This document shows, in pieces, positions 43,821 through 55,199 of a DNA stretch of 64,000 nt. This stretch comes from Haplomitrium mnioides (Eukaryota; Marchantiophyta; Haplomitriopsida; Calobryales). Made by a program: the position numbers and the translations under genes. Under the pieces are notes generated by a model, which was given only the letters and a program-made list of their open reading frames with translations, made no database searches and had not been told where the DNA came from. The first letter of the stretch is position 1, and every line of letters starts with the position of its first letter. The DNA lies in assembly GCA_049999725.1 (NCBI GenBank), contig JBNGIS010035630.1:1-64000 (forward strand), read 5' to 3'.

Positions 43821-45588
43821 GAAGGGGCTAAATGCGCGGTTGCCGAACGAAAAATGAGGAGATGAAGAGGGATGTTGACTGGACTATCTTGGATGAGCTA
43901 GGGTTGTGAGGCTTCACGTGCTATAGTTTATGCGGGAAAAAGCCTTCGAGAGGGAAAATGAAGGAATAGAGAAGGAAAACAAATGGTTAGGATATAGAGA
44001 GAGAAAAAAAAATGATGTGTTTACCAAGCCGTTAGAATCGCTATCAGAAGATTTCTGTGGAAACGTTTGTGAGTGTAGAAAGGCAAATGCAAACAAATGA
44101 TGCGAGAGCTTCCCAAGTTCTTGGTGCAGATAGAGTGTGTGAGCTAGCGAACTAGGATGCTGATACAGAATTCTTCCTAACAGAAGCACATTGACACAAC
44201 TCCTCATTGGTAAGGAGAAAAGCACCTCGGGAGTAGGAGGAATCCTTCAATGTGTAAGTACAAATAGAGCACATGGATCCGTGGAGGAGAACGAGATCAT
44301 GGCGGAAGAAGAGAAGGGAGAAAAGGTTGCCAGCAAGGGAGGGATACCACTAAAAATCGAATTGAGCAAACGAGAGCCCGTGGGTATCATGGGGATGCGG
44401 GAATCAAAGCCTAGCGGGGAAAAATGAACGCCCACCCAATGCGAAGCGATTGAAGGAGGACGAACGAAGCTACAAAGCAGAAAAGTGAAGGCACTCAAGG
44501 AAGAGGAAGACCACGGAGAATGCCTACGGATGCCACACATCATAGGCAAGGATTGGAGACAAGAAGGAGGAGTTAAGATCTTCGCAGGAGCAAGCTAAGC
44601 GAGGGAGAGGGGGACGCCTCGATCCTGTAAGCGAGAGATGAGCTCTACAAGGGTCCGATCCCTTCCTTCGAATCGGCAGGTCTTAGTGGAAACATGGAGT
44701 CTTTTGAGGGCTCCAAAAGATTCCACGGAAACAAGGCGTCTCCATAGCACTTTAGAGGATTCTAGAGATGACGTCGCAGCTCCAAGGAGTCCACAAATCT
44801 TCACGGCGAGGTGGTTGGCCTCATAAGACTTAGCAGTACTCAACCTCTCTAAGTGGGGAGCCCGATTAAGTGGGTTCCGAGTAATCTTCCGACGTGGAGA
44901 GCCCACTTAACATGAATCTGTTGGGAGGTCCAAGAGGAAGGGCAAGGAGTGCCGAAGGGGTGACCTATTGATGGTCCGGTCAACGGACGAGCAAAGAGCG
45001 CTAAAAGGGTGACCTATCGACGATCCGACCAACGGAATGACAAGGAGTGCCAAAGGGGTGACCTATCGACGGTCCAGCCAGTGGAAGAGCAAGGAGCACG
45101 GAAAAGGCGATCTATCGCAGGTCCAGCCAACGAAAGAGCAAGGAGTGCCGAAAGGGCGATTTGTCGCAAGTTCGGCCAGAGGAGGAACAAGAAGTGCCGA
45201 AAGGGTGATCTATCGACGGCCCGACCAGAAGAGCAAGGAGTGCCAAAAGGCTGATCTATTGAAGATCCGGAGAGGACAAGGCGAAAAGTTTGACAGATTG
45301 TGGCGACGACGTTTGAAAGTTCAATGAAGGCACTGTTCTTACTCGGCGAGGGAAGAGCTCTTCAGATGATGTGGGGAGCGCAAGGAGCCTGCAGAAGTTA
45401 GCAGAAACGTGGACAAATGGGAAGGTCTACGGGTCAACTTCGGAGAGGAGTCAAAGTGACAGTCTACCTACCCCCTTGTGGAGCAGCATTGGACAACGCA
45501 GCAACGGATGACGTGCTGCTCAGTGATGGTTCGAGGAATCCATCAGGTCAGAGCTGGGTCAACTACGGAATCAAGTCAACGGGACGGT
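43821..45588 (+). mobile_element. LTR-like fragment of a gypsy element (plus orientation)
   Basis: From about 44,560 the order of phrases resembles the E1 LTR: GGGACGCCTC, then GAGCCC(A)CTTAA with GGGTTCCG, GAATCTGTTGGG, later GGGTCAACTTCGGA and a final GTCAACTACGG segment. A seven-copy 49-bp array (44,943-45,280) is inserted where other LTRs have their own repeats. The right edge joins a minus-strand protease at about 45,589 without LTR ends, so this is a recombination or deletion junction. The part before 44,560 is only weakly assignable. Confidence 0.5.
44943..45280 (+). repeat. 49-bp tandem repeat, seven copies
   Basis: Copies start at 44,943, 44,992, 45,041, 45,090, 45,139, 45,188 and 45,234: five steps of exactly 49 bp, then 46. 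The unit reads CAAGGAGTGCCGAAAGGGTG, then ACCTATCGACGGTCC and a GGCCAACGGAAGAG-like end. Units are diverged. The copies are contiguous, so this is not a spaced array. Confidence 0.97.
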
Positions 45589-47522
45589 GGTGCTGCCCCA
45601 TAATAGAGCACCGTCCATTTTGGCGTGAACATCATAGTATAATTTCCCCAATAGTGAAAGACTTGGGCTCTGTACAACTACCTTCTTCCAATCACGATCA
45701 GATATGGAGAAGTCTATGCTGCCCACATCACAAGATAATTCAATTAGAATTCTACGCCTCCGATGATAGTGAGTATTTGCAATAGGGCTCCCAACGGCCT
45801 CACTCGTGATCCATTGACCAATCTCATGATTTGAGTGGTTTGTTGAAATTCCTTGAATCTCGACCAATGCGTTGTCTCCTCAATCACTATGTTGACTCCT
45901 ACTCCTCCGTCTACATACACCAACAAGAGCGTGCTCCTAGCGATTTGAATAGCAATTTCTGGGGCTCCCTTGTCTTCATACACCAAACTCATATCGGCTG
46001 TTGCACCTACCCATGGTAGTCGTCTCCTCCTCCTAGGTCCCATAAAAAACTCCCGCAATCACCTCTAGTATAGTGAGCTATCTTTGTTCAACTGCTCGAC
46101 TATTGTCGTGATTGGGCAATCTTGGACATATGCTTAGATGATGTAAGGGACATGCTGGACCATCTTAGTCGGGGGTTGCCACCGCGTCCTTGCCCGTCTC
46201 ATGCTCTTCTGATTCTTATTGCCTCTAGACATCTTCAGGGTTTCCCTAGCCGCATTACACTCCTTTGCAACATCCACCGCCTCCACTTGTCTTCCTACCT
46301 CCTCCCGTTGTTTGAGGTAGAACCATTTGGCCTTATCCCTTTGATATTCTGAATCGCTAACAGATGGTGACTCTGGAACCTTAGCCTTCTCAGCTTCATG
46401 CCCTCATCTGCGCTTTACCTTCTTCCGGGTTTTGACTTTCAATTGCATCATCACACAATGATAGTCTTCTAATGAGAGCATCTCCCAACCTCGAAACTCC
46501 GCTCCCTCCTCGTTTTGTTTGCTCCTAGCTTCTTTTCCTATTCAAGAGTTACCAAATTCAATTTTGGTGGTGGTGGATTCACACCTACATCATGAATTGC
46601 CTCTGGTCTCTTGTTGAGTGAGCAATTCATCGCTACATGCCCCTCCTTCTTGCATTGGAAATAGAGTGCGTACGGAACCCCATGGTTCTCCTTCCTCGGC
46701 TCTGGACAATTGGGAGATATGTGACCCGGCTTGCCACAATTCCAACAAATCATAATGGTTGTTTGGGGTGGCCTACAGGCTACCCAATTGTTGGATTGTC
46801 CTGCACGTCTTCTCAAAATCATGCAAGGTCCACCTTTGACCTAGTATAGCATCTCCAGAGCCTCCTCGTGCACATACTCAACTTCTTGGTGCATATATTT
46901 TGGGCGTTCTTCTCTCACATAGTGGATGGCATGGGCCTCTGCAAGGCACTCCTATGGAGAGTGACCATGTTTCTTGCACTTCAAACACCAGACCCCTACT
47001 TGTCTGGTCAGCCTCGGCTTGCTTTCTGGCTTTATCCCTACGAGTAGTATATTCAAGGCCTCCATCTTTGCATTCCACTCCTCTAGTAGTTCCTTCCCAC
47101 CTTTCCTTTTGATGGGCTTTGGTTCACGCTCTCGATTGGGAACTCTCTTCCGCTTCTTCTTTTGGCCATCCCGACAGTGGGAGTGCCGATCCTTCTGATC
47201 TCTAGCATCCCTCTTCTTCTTTGGCCCTTTTTGCTCCTTCTTCGTTCTGGCAGACCTTTCGTCATCGGAACTGCTGCTATCCGACTTCTCCTCACTTTCC
47301 GAGGGGGAGGATGAACTCTCCTCCGACTTCTCCTCACGGCTTGACTCATCCGAAGAGTCCTCCAATTCATCCCTAGCCCTTGCCTTTTTTCTTGAGCTTG
47401 TGATAGAGGCTTTCACGTGGGACTCAGACGCACTCACCACGACTTCCAGGGCCTAAGGGTTGGCCTGCTGCACCCACATCACTATCTCCCTAGGCAAAGC
47501 CCCTAGGAACCCTGTGGAATTA
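45589..47522 (-). pseudogene. Family-3 gypsy gag-protease remnant (copy c)
   Basis: Minus strand. Gag begins abruptly at 47,522 inside the capsid end, so the N terminus is deleted. 47,440-46,952: a charged Ser/Glu-rich and Lys/Arg-rich linker, then CLKCKKHGHSP and a stop before EC (knuckle 1). 46,822-46,538: CWNCGKPGHISPNC (knuckle 2) and YFQCKKEGHVAMNC (knuckle 3 with Tyr for the first Cys, as in E1). Protease: 46,058-45,744 open, with VDGGVGVNIVIEE and GSRVRPLGALLQI, continuing with stops to about 45,595 (a broken VIGRR partner). RT and the rest are absent. Confidence 0.88.
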
Positions 47523-48231
47523 GCTTCCCCGATTTATCTCTTCTACACACTATCGGCCATTAGTCGCCCGTTGCTGCTCTCACTCAATAGAGACCTCTAG
47601 AACCACATCATAATCCTTCTCTTCACACACCACCCCAAACCAAGACCAGCCCCGCTCAAATCTGTCATTCTAGCGGCCAACCATTCGTGCCAAGTGTCGG
47701 CTTGCAAACCTTAATATGTACACCATTTCAAAGGGGAAAATTACTAACAAGACTGCTCCTTAGAGCTCAACACTACTCTTGCACAAGAAATATATAGGGG
47801 CCAGCTACTCCAGCAATTCGACTACACCCAGACTGCACTCTCTAAGCATTCTCTATCTGCTACTCCAACACCCTTTCCACACCCTCACCGCACTCTCTAA
47901 CTACTCTACTGAGTCTCTAACTATTATTCACAATTATATAATAAAGGCTATAAACAAAATCTTCTTCTTCTCAGATTGCTTCATGCTCAACCTCTTTGGA
48001 GAGTTTTGTCATAGTCTCTCTAGAGAGTGTCATGTCCTTCGCTTATCTTGATTCTGATTTCTTCTTCCAATGCCCTCCTGCATGAGTAATTGAACGATCC
48101 CTTCTCTAGTTCACCTGTATTGGATACTTTGATGCCTCTTAAATATCTGCACACTTAGAAACAGGGAAATTCTCCAATGATGCTTCCATAATTATAAAAT
48201 TTTAATTAGCACCTCAAATCACTGGCTGACA
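47523..48231 (-). repeat. Family-3 LTR, internally deleted (copy c)
   Basis: Matches the ends of the LTR at 52,918-54,999: 47,523-47,960 equals its left part and 47,965-48,231 its right part, with about 1.25 kb missing between. The right end CACTGGCTGACA is the canonical terminus and is better preserved than in copy b. CAAAG follows, which in intact satellite is the start of CAAAGTAGGG; the LTR end therefore touches the satellite directly. Confidence 0.85.
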
Positions 48232-48655
48232 CAAAGTAGGGCAGCTTTTTTCTACTTAGAAGAAACACTATGAGCTTCACAAAATGTAATCATATAGTAA
48301 AACCAAGTCAATAACAACTTGAAGAGAAGAGAAAATATTGCTATTTGCCACTCAAAGCAACATAATGGGCTTTAAGATGTGTAATAACATAGTAAAAGTA
48401 CTAGGCTTTTGACAAAGAACCAAGTGAGGTAGCTCTTTGCCACTGAAAAAAGAGCATGAGCTTGAGGATGTGTAAAGACATAGTGAAAGCAATTGGTTCT
48501 CGCAGAAGAACCAAGTATGCTACCTCTTTTCCACTCAGAGAAACAGAAACAAAACAGAAACAGAATGAGCTTCACAATCTGTGATGATATAGTAAAAGCA
48601 ACAAGTTATGGAAAAATAATGAAATAAGGGAGCTCTTTGCCACTCAAAAGAACTA
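48232..48655 (+). repeat. Higher-order satellite array, block 3
   Basis: Slightly under one ~458-bp unit in the same orientation as blocks 1 and 2, starting in a type-5 monomer (CAAAGTAGGGCAGC) and passing through types 1-4. A TAACAACTTGAAGAG variation replaces the usual GGTTGTGGCATAAG. Ends near 48,655. Confidence 0.92.
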
Positions 48656-48668
48656 TATGTAATTCTAT

Positions 48669-48814
48669 TGTAGTGGACTAGTCTACTATCAGTCTAATAC
48701 TACTTTGCTTGACTTTGATAAATGATATTTGTAGATGGATATAAATGGAGATAGTAGAAGAGCATTTGGTGAAGCATTCATTCAGTGAAAAGAACTCAGC
48801 CTTTTATCATTTCA
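48669..48814 (+). other. Possible short copia-type LTR followed by a primer-site-like motif
   Basis: TGTAGTGGAC to CATTTCA, 146 bp, with TATAAATGG near 48,740 and TTTGGTACCTGTT immediately after, the position and spacing of a copia primer site (TTTGGTATCAGAGC). No second copy of this LTR was found in the window, so the call rests on wording alone. Confidence 0.35.
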
Positions 48815-48984
48815 TTTGGTACCTGTTATACAACCAGTTCTTAGGAATGTTTATTTTGTTTTAGAAAGTGTTATATTTATCATTGTTTTACTCAAAACAG
48901 TATTTTCCCAATACATTTTGCTTTGGGAAACTCTTGGTATTGTAATCAACATGAGTTCAGATTCTCAGACTTTAGTGAAGAAGA

Positions 48985-49270
48985 TGAGGAGACAACATGA
49001 AAGCCACAATTATACAGAAGCAAGAAATGAGTTCTCTCATATTTGCTGCTAAGCAGTTGTTGGAGGATCTTTTCCTCACAAATCACTCCACTTCCCTCTT
49101 CACCTTCACGTTGCGTCTGAGTTTGGATGCAAATATATGTCAACATTTTGACTCCCATGGAGAGCTCCCACAACATTGACAATATTAAAGCCATAATTAA
49201 AGAAAAGGGAGGACTCAATCATGTCGCCAAAGGCTTCTGTTTTCTGACAGATCCCAGCTCCCAACAAAAA
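48985..49270 (+). pseudogene. Polyubiquitin pseudogene (parts of two repeats)
   Basis: First repeat: a frame at 48,997-49,125 reads KATIIQKQEMSSLIFAAKQL then LEDLF..STSLFTFTLRL, matching the ubiquitin stretch from KAKIQDKEG through LIFAGKQLEDG to STLHLVLRLRGG. Second repeat: one base out of frame, starting at ATG 49,127 directly after the first, reads MQIYVNILTPMESSHNIDNI then KAIIKEKGG, i.e. the ubiquitin N terminus with about eight residues missing after LT. After 49,230 only scraps (AAAGGCTTCTGTTTTCTG) align. Head-to-tail repeats without spacer are typical of polyubiquitin genes. Frameshift, deletion and loss of the Gly-Gly end make it non-functional. Ubiquitin tags proteins for proteasomal and other fates. 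Confidence 0.88.
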
Positions 49271-50157
49271 CTAATCTGAAACCTCAAGCCACCTGAAATC
49301 AATTCAAGGAAATAAATCTTTCAGAAAACAAAAATTGACGAAGGCCTGCAATCAAATCTATGTGTCGAATGAAACATTGTGGCTGAACATTGAAGAGGCA
49401 TGCTAATCAGAAAAGAGTACTGTGATGAATTCAGTAAATAACATCAGTTGAGTCCGTATTCTGGAAGAAACTAAGGCTGCTGCCAGATAGATCAGCAACG
49501 AACCCAAATAAGAGCTGATCAAAAGAAACATGAAGATCAAGCTTGATTGAAAGGAAACACAAATGCAGAGCTGTAATCGAAGAGATCAAAGCTGCAGCAG
49601 AGAAGTGAAGAAGAGGCACCTAACTAAACTAATGTTGGAGAAGCAATGAACTGAAGAAGTGATCAGCAAACAACGCTTGACGAGTGAAGAGTAATAATTC
49701 AAATATTTACTAGAGAAGAGTAGTAGAGTAAGTAGTCCAAAGGGAATAGAGAATATACAAAGAGTAATCATAGTAATTGAAAAGTAAGTGTTAGTCATAG
49801 TTTGGTGTTGGAATAATAAAACACTAATGTGAATTGCATATGATATGCTTTCTCTTCTCTTCTCTTGTGTGTTAAAAATTTTGTGTACAAAACCCTACAC
49901 AAGCTCAAGTGCACTAGAGCAAATACTACTTTTACTTTTTACTCAAATATAGGGTAATACAATTTTTACTTTGTCTTCAAATGTGGGTGTGGCACTTCAT
50001 TATTCTAGAAAGTGAGGTCTCAACAAAGCGGAGTTGGTCCTGCTGACATCCTCGTTGAACTCTTGCACAAAGACATAAACATCATCTCAACCACATAGGA
50101 TCACCACTTGTCGATTTGCAGGTGAATTAGATAGAACAGTTGCATAAATATTGTGTG
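49271..50157. other. Unassigned sequence
   Basis: AT-rich; no domain found on either strand. A TGTTGGAATAATAAAAC phrase at 49,807 resembles a copia LTR start but has no partner. It ends at a sharp transition into minus-strand protease sequence near 50,158. Confidence 0.35.
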
Positions 50158-52216
50158 GTGGGTTGAAATTCCTTGAATCCCAACTGATGCGCCGTCTCCT
50201 CAATCATGATGTGGACTTCTATTCCTCTGTCTACAGGCACCAACAAGAGCGTGCACCCATCGAACTGAATATCAATTTTCGGGGATCCCTTGTCTTCGTA
50301 CACCAAACTTTGATCGTCTAATGCACCAACTTGTGGTACTCATCTCCGTCTATTAGGTCCCATCAATAGCTCCCTCAATTGCCTCATGTATAGTAGGGTA
50401 TCTCTAATCAACAACTCAAGTGTTGCCGTGACTGGGCAATCTCGAGTATTTGCTTGGATGTTATAGAGGACAAGCTACGCCTTCTCTGCGGGTGGCGCCA
50501 CTATGTCCTTGCCCTTCTGAAGCTCTTCCAATGCCTGTTTCCTCTGGACATCCTTCGAGGTTTTGCTAGCCGCAAAACGCTCCTCTACAACATCCACTAC
50601 CTCCACTTGTCTTCTATGCTCCTCACATTGTTTGGGGTAGAACCATTTAGGGTAATCCCTCTTATAATCTGAATCGCTAATAGATGGAGACTCGAAAGCC
50701 TTAGCCTTCTCAGCTTCATGCCCTTTTTCTGCGCTTTTCCTTCTTCCGTGATTCGACTTCCAATCGTGTCATCAACCAATAGCAGTCATTTGATGAGGGA
50801 GTCTCCCAACCTTGCAACTCCACTCCCTCCTCCTTTGGCTCCCTCCCAACTTTTTTTTGTCATTCTAGAGTTACCAAATTCACTACCGGTGGTGGTGGTG
50901 GTGGATCAACATTATGAACTATCTCGGGTTTCTTGTTGAGTGGGCAATTCATTGCTACATGCCCCTCCTTCTTGCATTGGAAATAGAGCACATACCCCAT
51001 GGTTCCGCTTCCTTAACTTTGGAGATATTTGACCTAGCTAGCCACAATTCCAAGAGGTCATAATGGTCATTCGGGGTGGCCTACCGACTAGCCAACCGCT
51101 AGATTGTCTTGCCATGCTCCTGCAAGTGTGCTCAAAATCATGCAAGATCCACCATTGACCAGGTATAGCGTCTCCAGGGCCTTCTTGTTCACATACTCAA
51201 CTTCCTCGTGTATGTATTCCTAGGGTTCTTCTCTCACGTAGTGGATGCCATGGGCCTATGCACACAACACTCCTAAGGAGAGTGACCATGCTGCTTGCAC
51301 TTCATGCACTACACCCCTACTCGTGTAGCCTCGGCTTGCTTTCAAGCTTGATCTGTTCGAGGAGTATATTCAAGGCCTCCATCATTGCATTCAACTCCTC
51401 AAGTGGATCCTTCCCACCTTTCTTTTTGATGAGCTCTAGATCAATGACTCACTTTGGCTTCTTTTTCTGGCCATCTCAATGGTGGGAGTGTCGATCCTTC
51501 CAAACTCTGGCATCCCTCTTCTTCTTAGGCCCCTTCCACTTCTTCTTCCTTTTGACAGACCTGTCCTCATCAAAACTATTGTTGTCCAACCTCTCCTCAC
51601 TTTCAAAGGTGGAGGATGAGCTCTCCTCTGCCTTCTCCTCACTTCTTGACTCATTCGAAGAGCCCTCTCATCCGTGCATAGCCCTTGCCTTTTTTCTCGA
51701 GCTCATGATAGAGGCTCTCACATGGGACTGAGCCGCACTTACCACGGCTTGTAGGGTCAGAGGGTTGGTGTGCCATACCCACGTCACTATCTCCCTATGG
51801 AAAGCCGCTATGAACCATGAGGTCAACATTCGATCGGTGGCTCGTGGACTCAGCTTTTGCGCCACTTCTTGAATCTATGTAGGAATTTTCTCACCGATTG
51901 TTTTATCTGCATCCATAGCTACCGTATTTTGATCAAGGCCTCTGTTTCTTCCTCGATCTATTAGGATTGTGACACGAACATGTCCTTGAAAGCCTCCCAA
52001 TCTCTCTTGATTTGATTTGGCAAGTCTTTACACCATGATTGTGCCTATCCCTTCAAGACAACGAGAAGAATACCTATTATAAATGGCTTTCTCTGTTAGC
52101 CTTCACCACACTTTCTAGATGTCCAACCAAGCATCAAGGTCATCATTTGGACGTCCCTTAAAAGGTTTGTACTTGAACCTTCCCTGTAGTACTCAAGAAG
52201 GTATTGGATTAGCCAT
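50158..52216 (-). pseudogene. Family-3 gypsy gag-protease remnant (copy b)
   Basis: Gag start ATG at 52,216 (MAN- as in E1), then RFKYKPFKGRPNDDLDAWLD with stops soon after. Capsid end near 51,865-51,790 (DRMLTSWFIAAF). Serine/acidic and basic linker near 51,450-51,660. Knuckle 1 CMKCKQHGHSPxEC near 51,290 has stops around it; knuckle 3 YFQCKKEGHVAMNC near 50,960 has Tyr for Cys again. The lead-in to protease and a partial protease (VPVDRGIEVHIMIEE near 50,240) end at 50,158. Pol is absent. A 393-bp LTR-like insertion (52,216-52,608) sits at the start codon. Confidence 0.85.
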
Positions 52217-52608
52217 GTCATGCGCATACACTTCGCCTACACAACTACATTGTCCACACACATTCCATGACATCTACCGACATACAACAGAGAATGACAA
52301 ACAATTGAGTCTCATGCGCATATAATGCATGAGACCTCACAATCACTTTTCTTCGAGTGATACCTTCTTGAAGAAATTCCCAATTCGTGTATTGATCTTC
52401 CGATATCAGAACCAACGCACCTTTGCTCACAAGGAATCCATGCTTCTCCAAGAACTGCAATACCACAACTCTCCTCTTGGTTCATACATGAAATGAGACA
52501 TTGAAAGATAACCTTTTGATGAGAGTACATGGCCTTATATACTAAAGCACAAAAAGATGAAAAACCTAAAATGTCTAAAAATAGAAAACTGTATGGAATG
52601 TTGTGACA
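52216..52608 (-). mobile_element. Solo-LTR-like insertion, 393 bp, in copy b gag start
   Basis: The related copy a reads AATTAGCCATTACAGC without interruption; here the same phrase is split, with GCCA present on both sides (52,212-52,215 and 52,609-52,612). The inserted piece starts TGTCATGCGC and ends GTTGTGACA, i.e. TG..CA with TGTCA/TGACA inverted ends. On the minus strand a TATATAAGG box lies near 52,535. This fits a solo LTR left by recombination, with a 4-bp duplication (a 6-bp phase AGCCAT is equally possible). The 73- and 110-codon frames inside are therefore not treated as genes. Confidence 0.75.
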
Positions 52609-52892
52609 GCCATTACAACAACAAGTAAAGACAACTCCACCCACATGTCAATGCCCTTCCTCCACTCTTGTCTTGCTCCCTTAACTTTCTTCCTTAACTT
52701 CCAAGCTGAGTGCCCACAATTTAAAGGAACATTCTAAGGCCAAAACCCTAATGTCACTTCAAGACTCATAGCGTTTTGCGTCCAATCTTCACACCGCTTC
52801 GACTTCCTTCCTAGCGCCACCATTTCAAAGCACTGCTCTTCGCAAGACAATAAACTAGTTCCGGGTTGATCTCAAGTTCTTGCAAACCTTTG

Positions 52893-52909
52893 ACCTCATT
52901 CTAGCACCA
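52893..52909 (-). other. Primer-binding site of family-3 copy b
   Basis: Coding strand TGGTGCTAGAATGAGG starts nine bases inside the LTR end at 52,918, matching E1 and copy a in place and wording. The 0.3 kb between it and the solo-LTR insertion is leader. Confidence 0.75.
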
Positions 52910-52917
52910 AACAACTA

Positions 52918-54999
52918 TGTCGCGCCCGTCTCTCTGCACTAATCCCAAGAAGAGCCAATTCCGAGGAAAGAGGAGCAACACGGTGTAAGAGGGTCTTTTA
53001 GGAGACAACCACGGACCTAGATTTATCTCTTCTACACACTAACGGTTGTGCATTGCCAGGCGGTGCTCTCACTCGACACAAAACCACAGCCCAATCCTTC
53101 TCTTCACTTACCACCCCAAGCCAAGACCAGCCTTGCTCAAATCTGTCGTTCTAGCAACCAACCATTCCCTCTAAGGATCGGCTTGCAAACCTTCATATGT
53201 ACACCATTTCAAAGGGGAAATTTACTAACAAGATTTCTCCTCAGAGCTCAACACTACTCCTGCACATGAAATATATAGGGGCCAACTACTCAAGCACTCA
53301 CCGCACTCTTTAACTGCTACTCCAACACCCTTACTACACCCTCATCGCTCTCTCTAACTGCTACTCCAGCACCTTTACTACACCCTCACCGCACTCTCTA
53401 ACTGCTCTAAAGTGTCTTCAACTCTTATTCACAATTATAAAATAAAGGCTTTAAACAAATCTACACTATTCACATAGCATAATCATAGGGCGCCATCAGC
53501 CAAGCATCACCTGAGTCTCCCCCACTACACTTCACACCTCAGCCCGCGCACTTACACGCACGCCATCAAATAGTTTATACCCTCCATGGTTTGAGAGGCT
53601 TGGATTCACTTCCACAAGCTCGGAAGAGGTCTGATTAACCTCCACCCTTAGAAGACAGTCCTACCGACTACTGGAACCCACTCCACCCGAGACCTTGACC
53701 GGGTATTCTCTGCAGTGTATGGGCACTAATGCAGCCACCCCTTGCCTTCAGCCCCCCTTGAAATGCAAACCAGCAACACCCTCCAAGTGTTACTAGGGCT
53801 GATTCCCCTATGAAATCACAAATCACAAGTGTCCAAGCCGAACACACCCTCTTGTCCTTCGAGTATCGATCCACATTTGAGTGTCGGTGCACCTTGGGAG
53901 TGCGTTCATCAGAATCGCCTTAGGGTTTTGGCCTTTTTTCTCTCGTCTATCTCCTCCTTGATTACATTGAATCTTGACCCTTCAATCTCGAAGCTTCTCC
54001 ATCCAACGGCAGTGAGTGCCCCGTGTCAATTCAAACTTGTACAGGTGCTCAAGACATAGCACGTGACCAAAAATTTCGCTGATTGGGTATCCAATGAAAT
54101 GATCCAAAAAAGATACTATCAGCTCGATAAGTTGATTCGATAAATATAGGTTTCGCCAAATCTGATGAGTTACTCCGATAAAGAGGGGATCGGCCTTATG
54201 ATGAAAATAGGAACAACCCTAATCCGAAAAGGGGTATCGAGATAACTCGATAAGCTCGATATGTTCATGCCGTTAACAACAGATCACGATCATCAATAAT
54301 AGACCCATATGATTGATGACAGACCCGATGGTCAACCCCGATAGTTGACCTACCCTAATGAAGCGCCGCACCACGCCGTCTTCCAAACAAAATTAGGACC
54401 GCCGCGGTTTTCAGAAACAAAGGACAAGATGAATCCAAAAGAATGAACATGCAAGACCCCGATTAGACTCGGTGATGCCCAATGGGTCTGCACGTCCCTT
54501 GACCTCTTTGGTGTTGTTGCTGACTTTTGATGGTCGTTGCATTTTTCATTATCCTTCATACCCTTTGACTCGGATTATGCTGCCCCTCCTTCTCACTATT
54601 GAGCCTTGCTGCTACTCCAAAAGTCAAGAAAAAAAGATGGAGCTCCCCGCCTTAATTCAAGCTCTTTCTCTGTCATCGAGTTGTGGACTTTATATGATTC
54701 TTCAGATCTTTGCCTTTTGGCCATGAATCTTCTTCTTTTGAGATCGTTCCATCCTTAGCCTCCTTCAAGAGTTTCTTTGCAGTTTCTCTAGAGAGTTTCC
54801 CGTCCTTCTCTCATCTTGATTCTGATTTCTTCTTCCAATGCCCTCCAAGATGAGTAATTGAACGATCGCTTCTCTAGATTTCTTGTATTGGATATTTTGA
54901 TGGCTGTGGACTATCAACACGCTTAGAAGCAAAGAAATGCTCCAATGATGGTTTTATAATTATGAAATTTTCATTAGTGCCTCAAATCGGTCAGTGATA
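52918..54999 (-). repeat. Family-3 LTR shared by copies b and a
   Basis: 2,082 bp, TGTCGCGCCC on the left and GGTCAGTGATA on the right of the plus strand (the right end should be TGACA and has drifted). A primer site and gag lie to its left, and a PPT and pol lie to its right, so it acts as 5' LTR of copy b and 3' LTR of copy a. It contains the conserved LTR block (53,585-53,740) and a CACGTG G-box at 54,060-54,065. Confidence 0.9.
54060..54065 (-). promoter_or_regulatory. G-box (CACGTG) in family-3 LTR
   Basis: The palindromic CACGTG is kept in both long copies (here and 61,624-61,629). In copy a a TATATAG box lies about 20 bp downstream on the coding strand (61,602-61,607); here that box is degraded. 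A bZIP/bHLH site in U3 is plausible. Confidence 0.45.
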
Positions 55000-55012
55000 T
55001 AACTCCCCTTCT
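55000..55012 (-). other. Polypurine tract of family-3 copy a
   Basis: TAACTCCCCTTCT on the plus strand (AGAAGGGGAGTTA on the coding strand), touching the LTR at 54,999; one base differs from E1 and E2. Confidence 0.85.
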
Positions 55013-55199
55013 AATTGCAAAGTGACCTCATGAGCACCTTCTCCTCTCACCAGTCTTCATCTCGACGTCTTTGGTCTCTTCTTCAAAGCACCACATATTC
55101 ACATATGGTACAACCCCCTAAACGACTGATTTTGTACACCCCTCAGCACTTGTCTCCAGTCGTCATAGGGTTCCCTCATCTTCCTCCCTTGCTATATAC

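Noticed and set aside
44943-45280. CRISPR-like regular repeats
   Set aside because: Units are contiguous with no unique spacers, the DNA is plant nuclear, and no cas-like gene is near.
49807-49830. TGTTGGAATAATAAAAC as a copia LTR start
   Set aside because: No second copy, PPT or duplication could be found near it.
52245-52644. Minus-strand frames of 73 and 110 codons at the gag start of copy b
   Set aside because: They lie in the solo-LTR-like insertion; no family match that I recognise.
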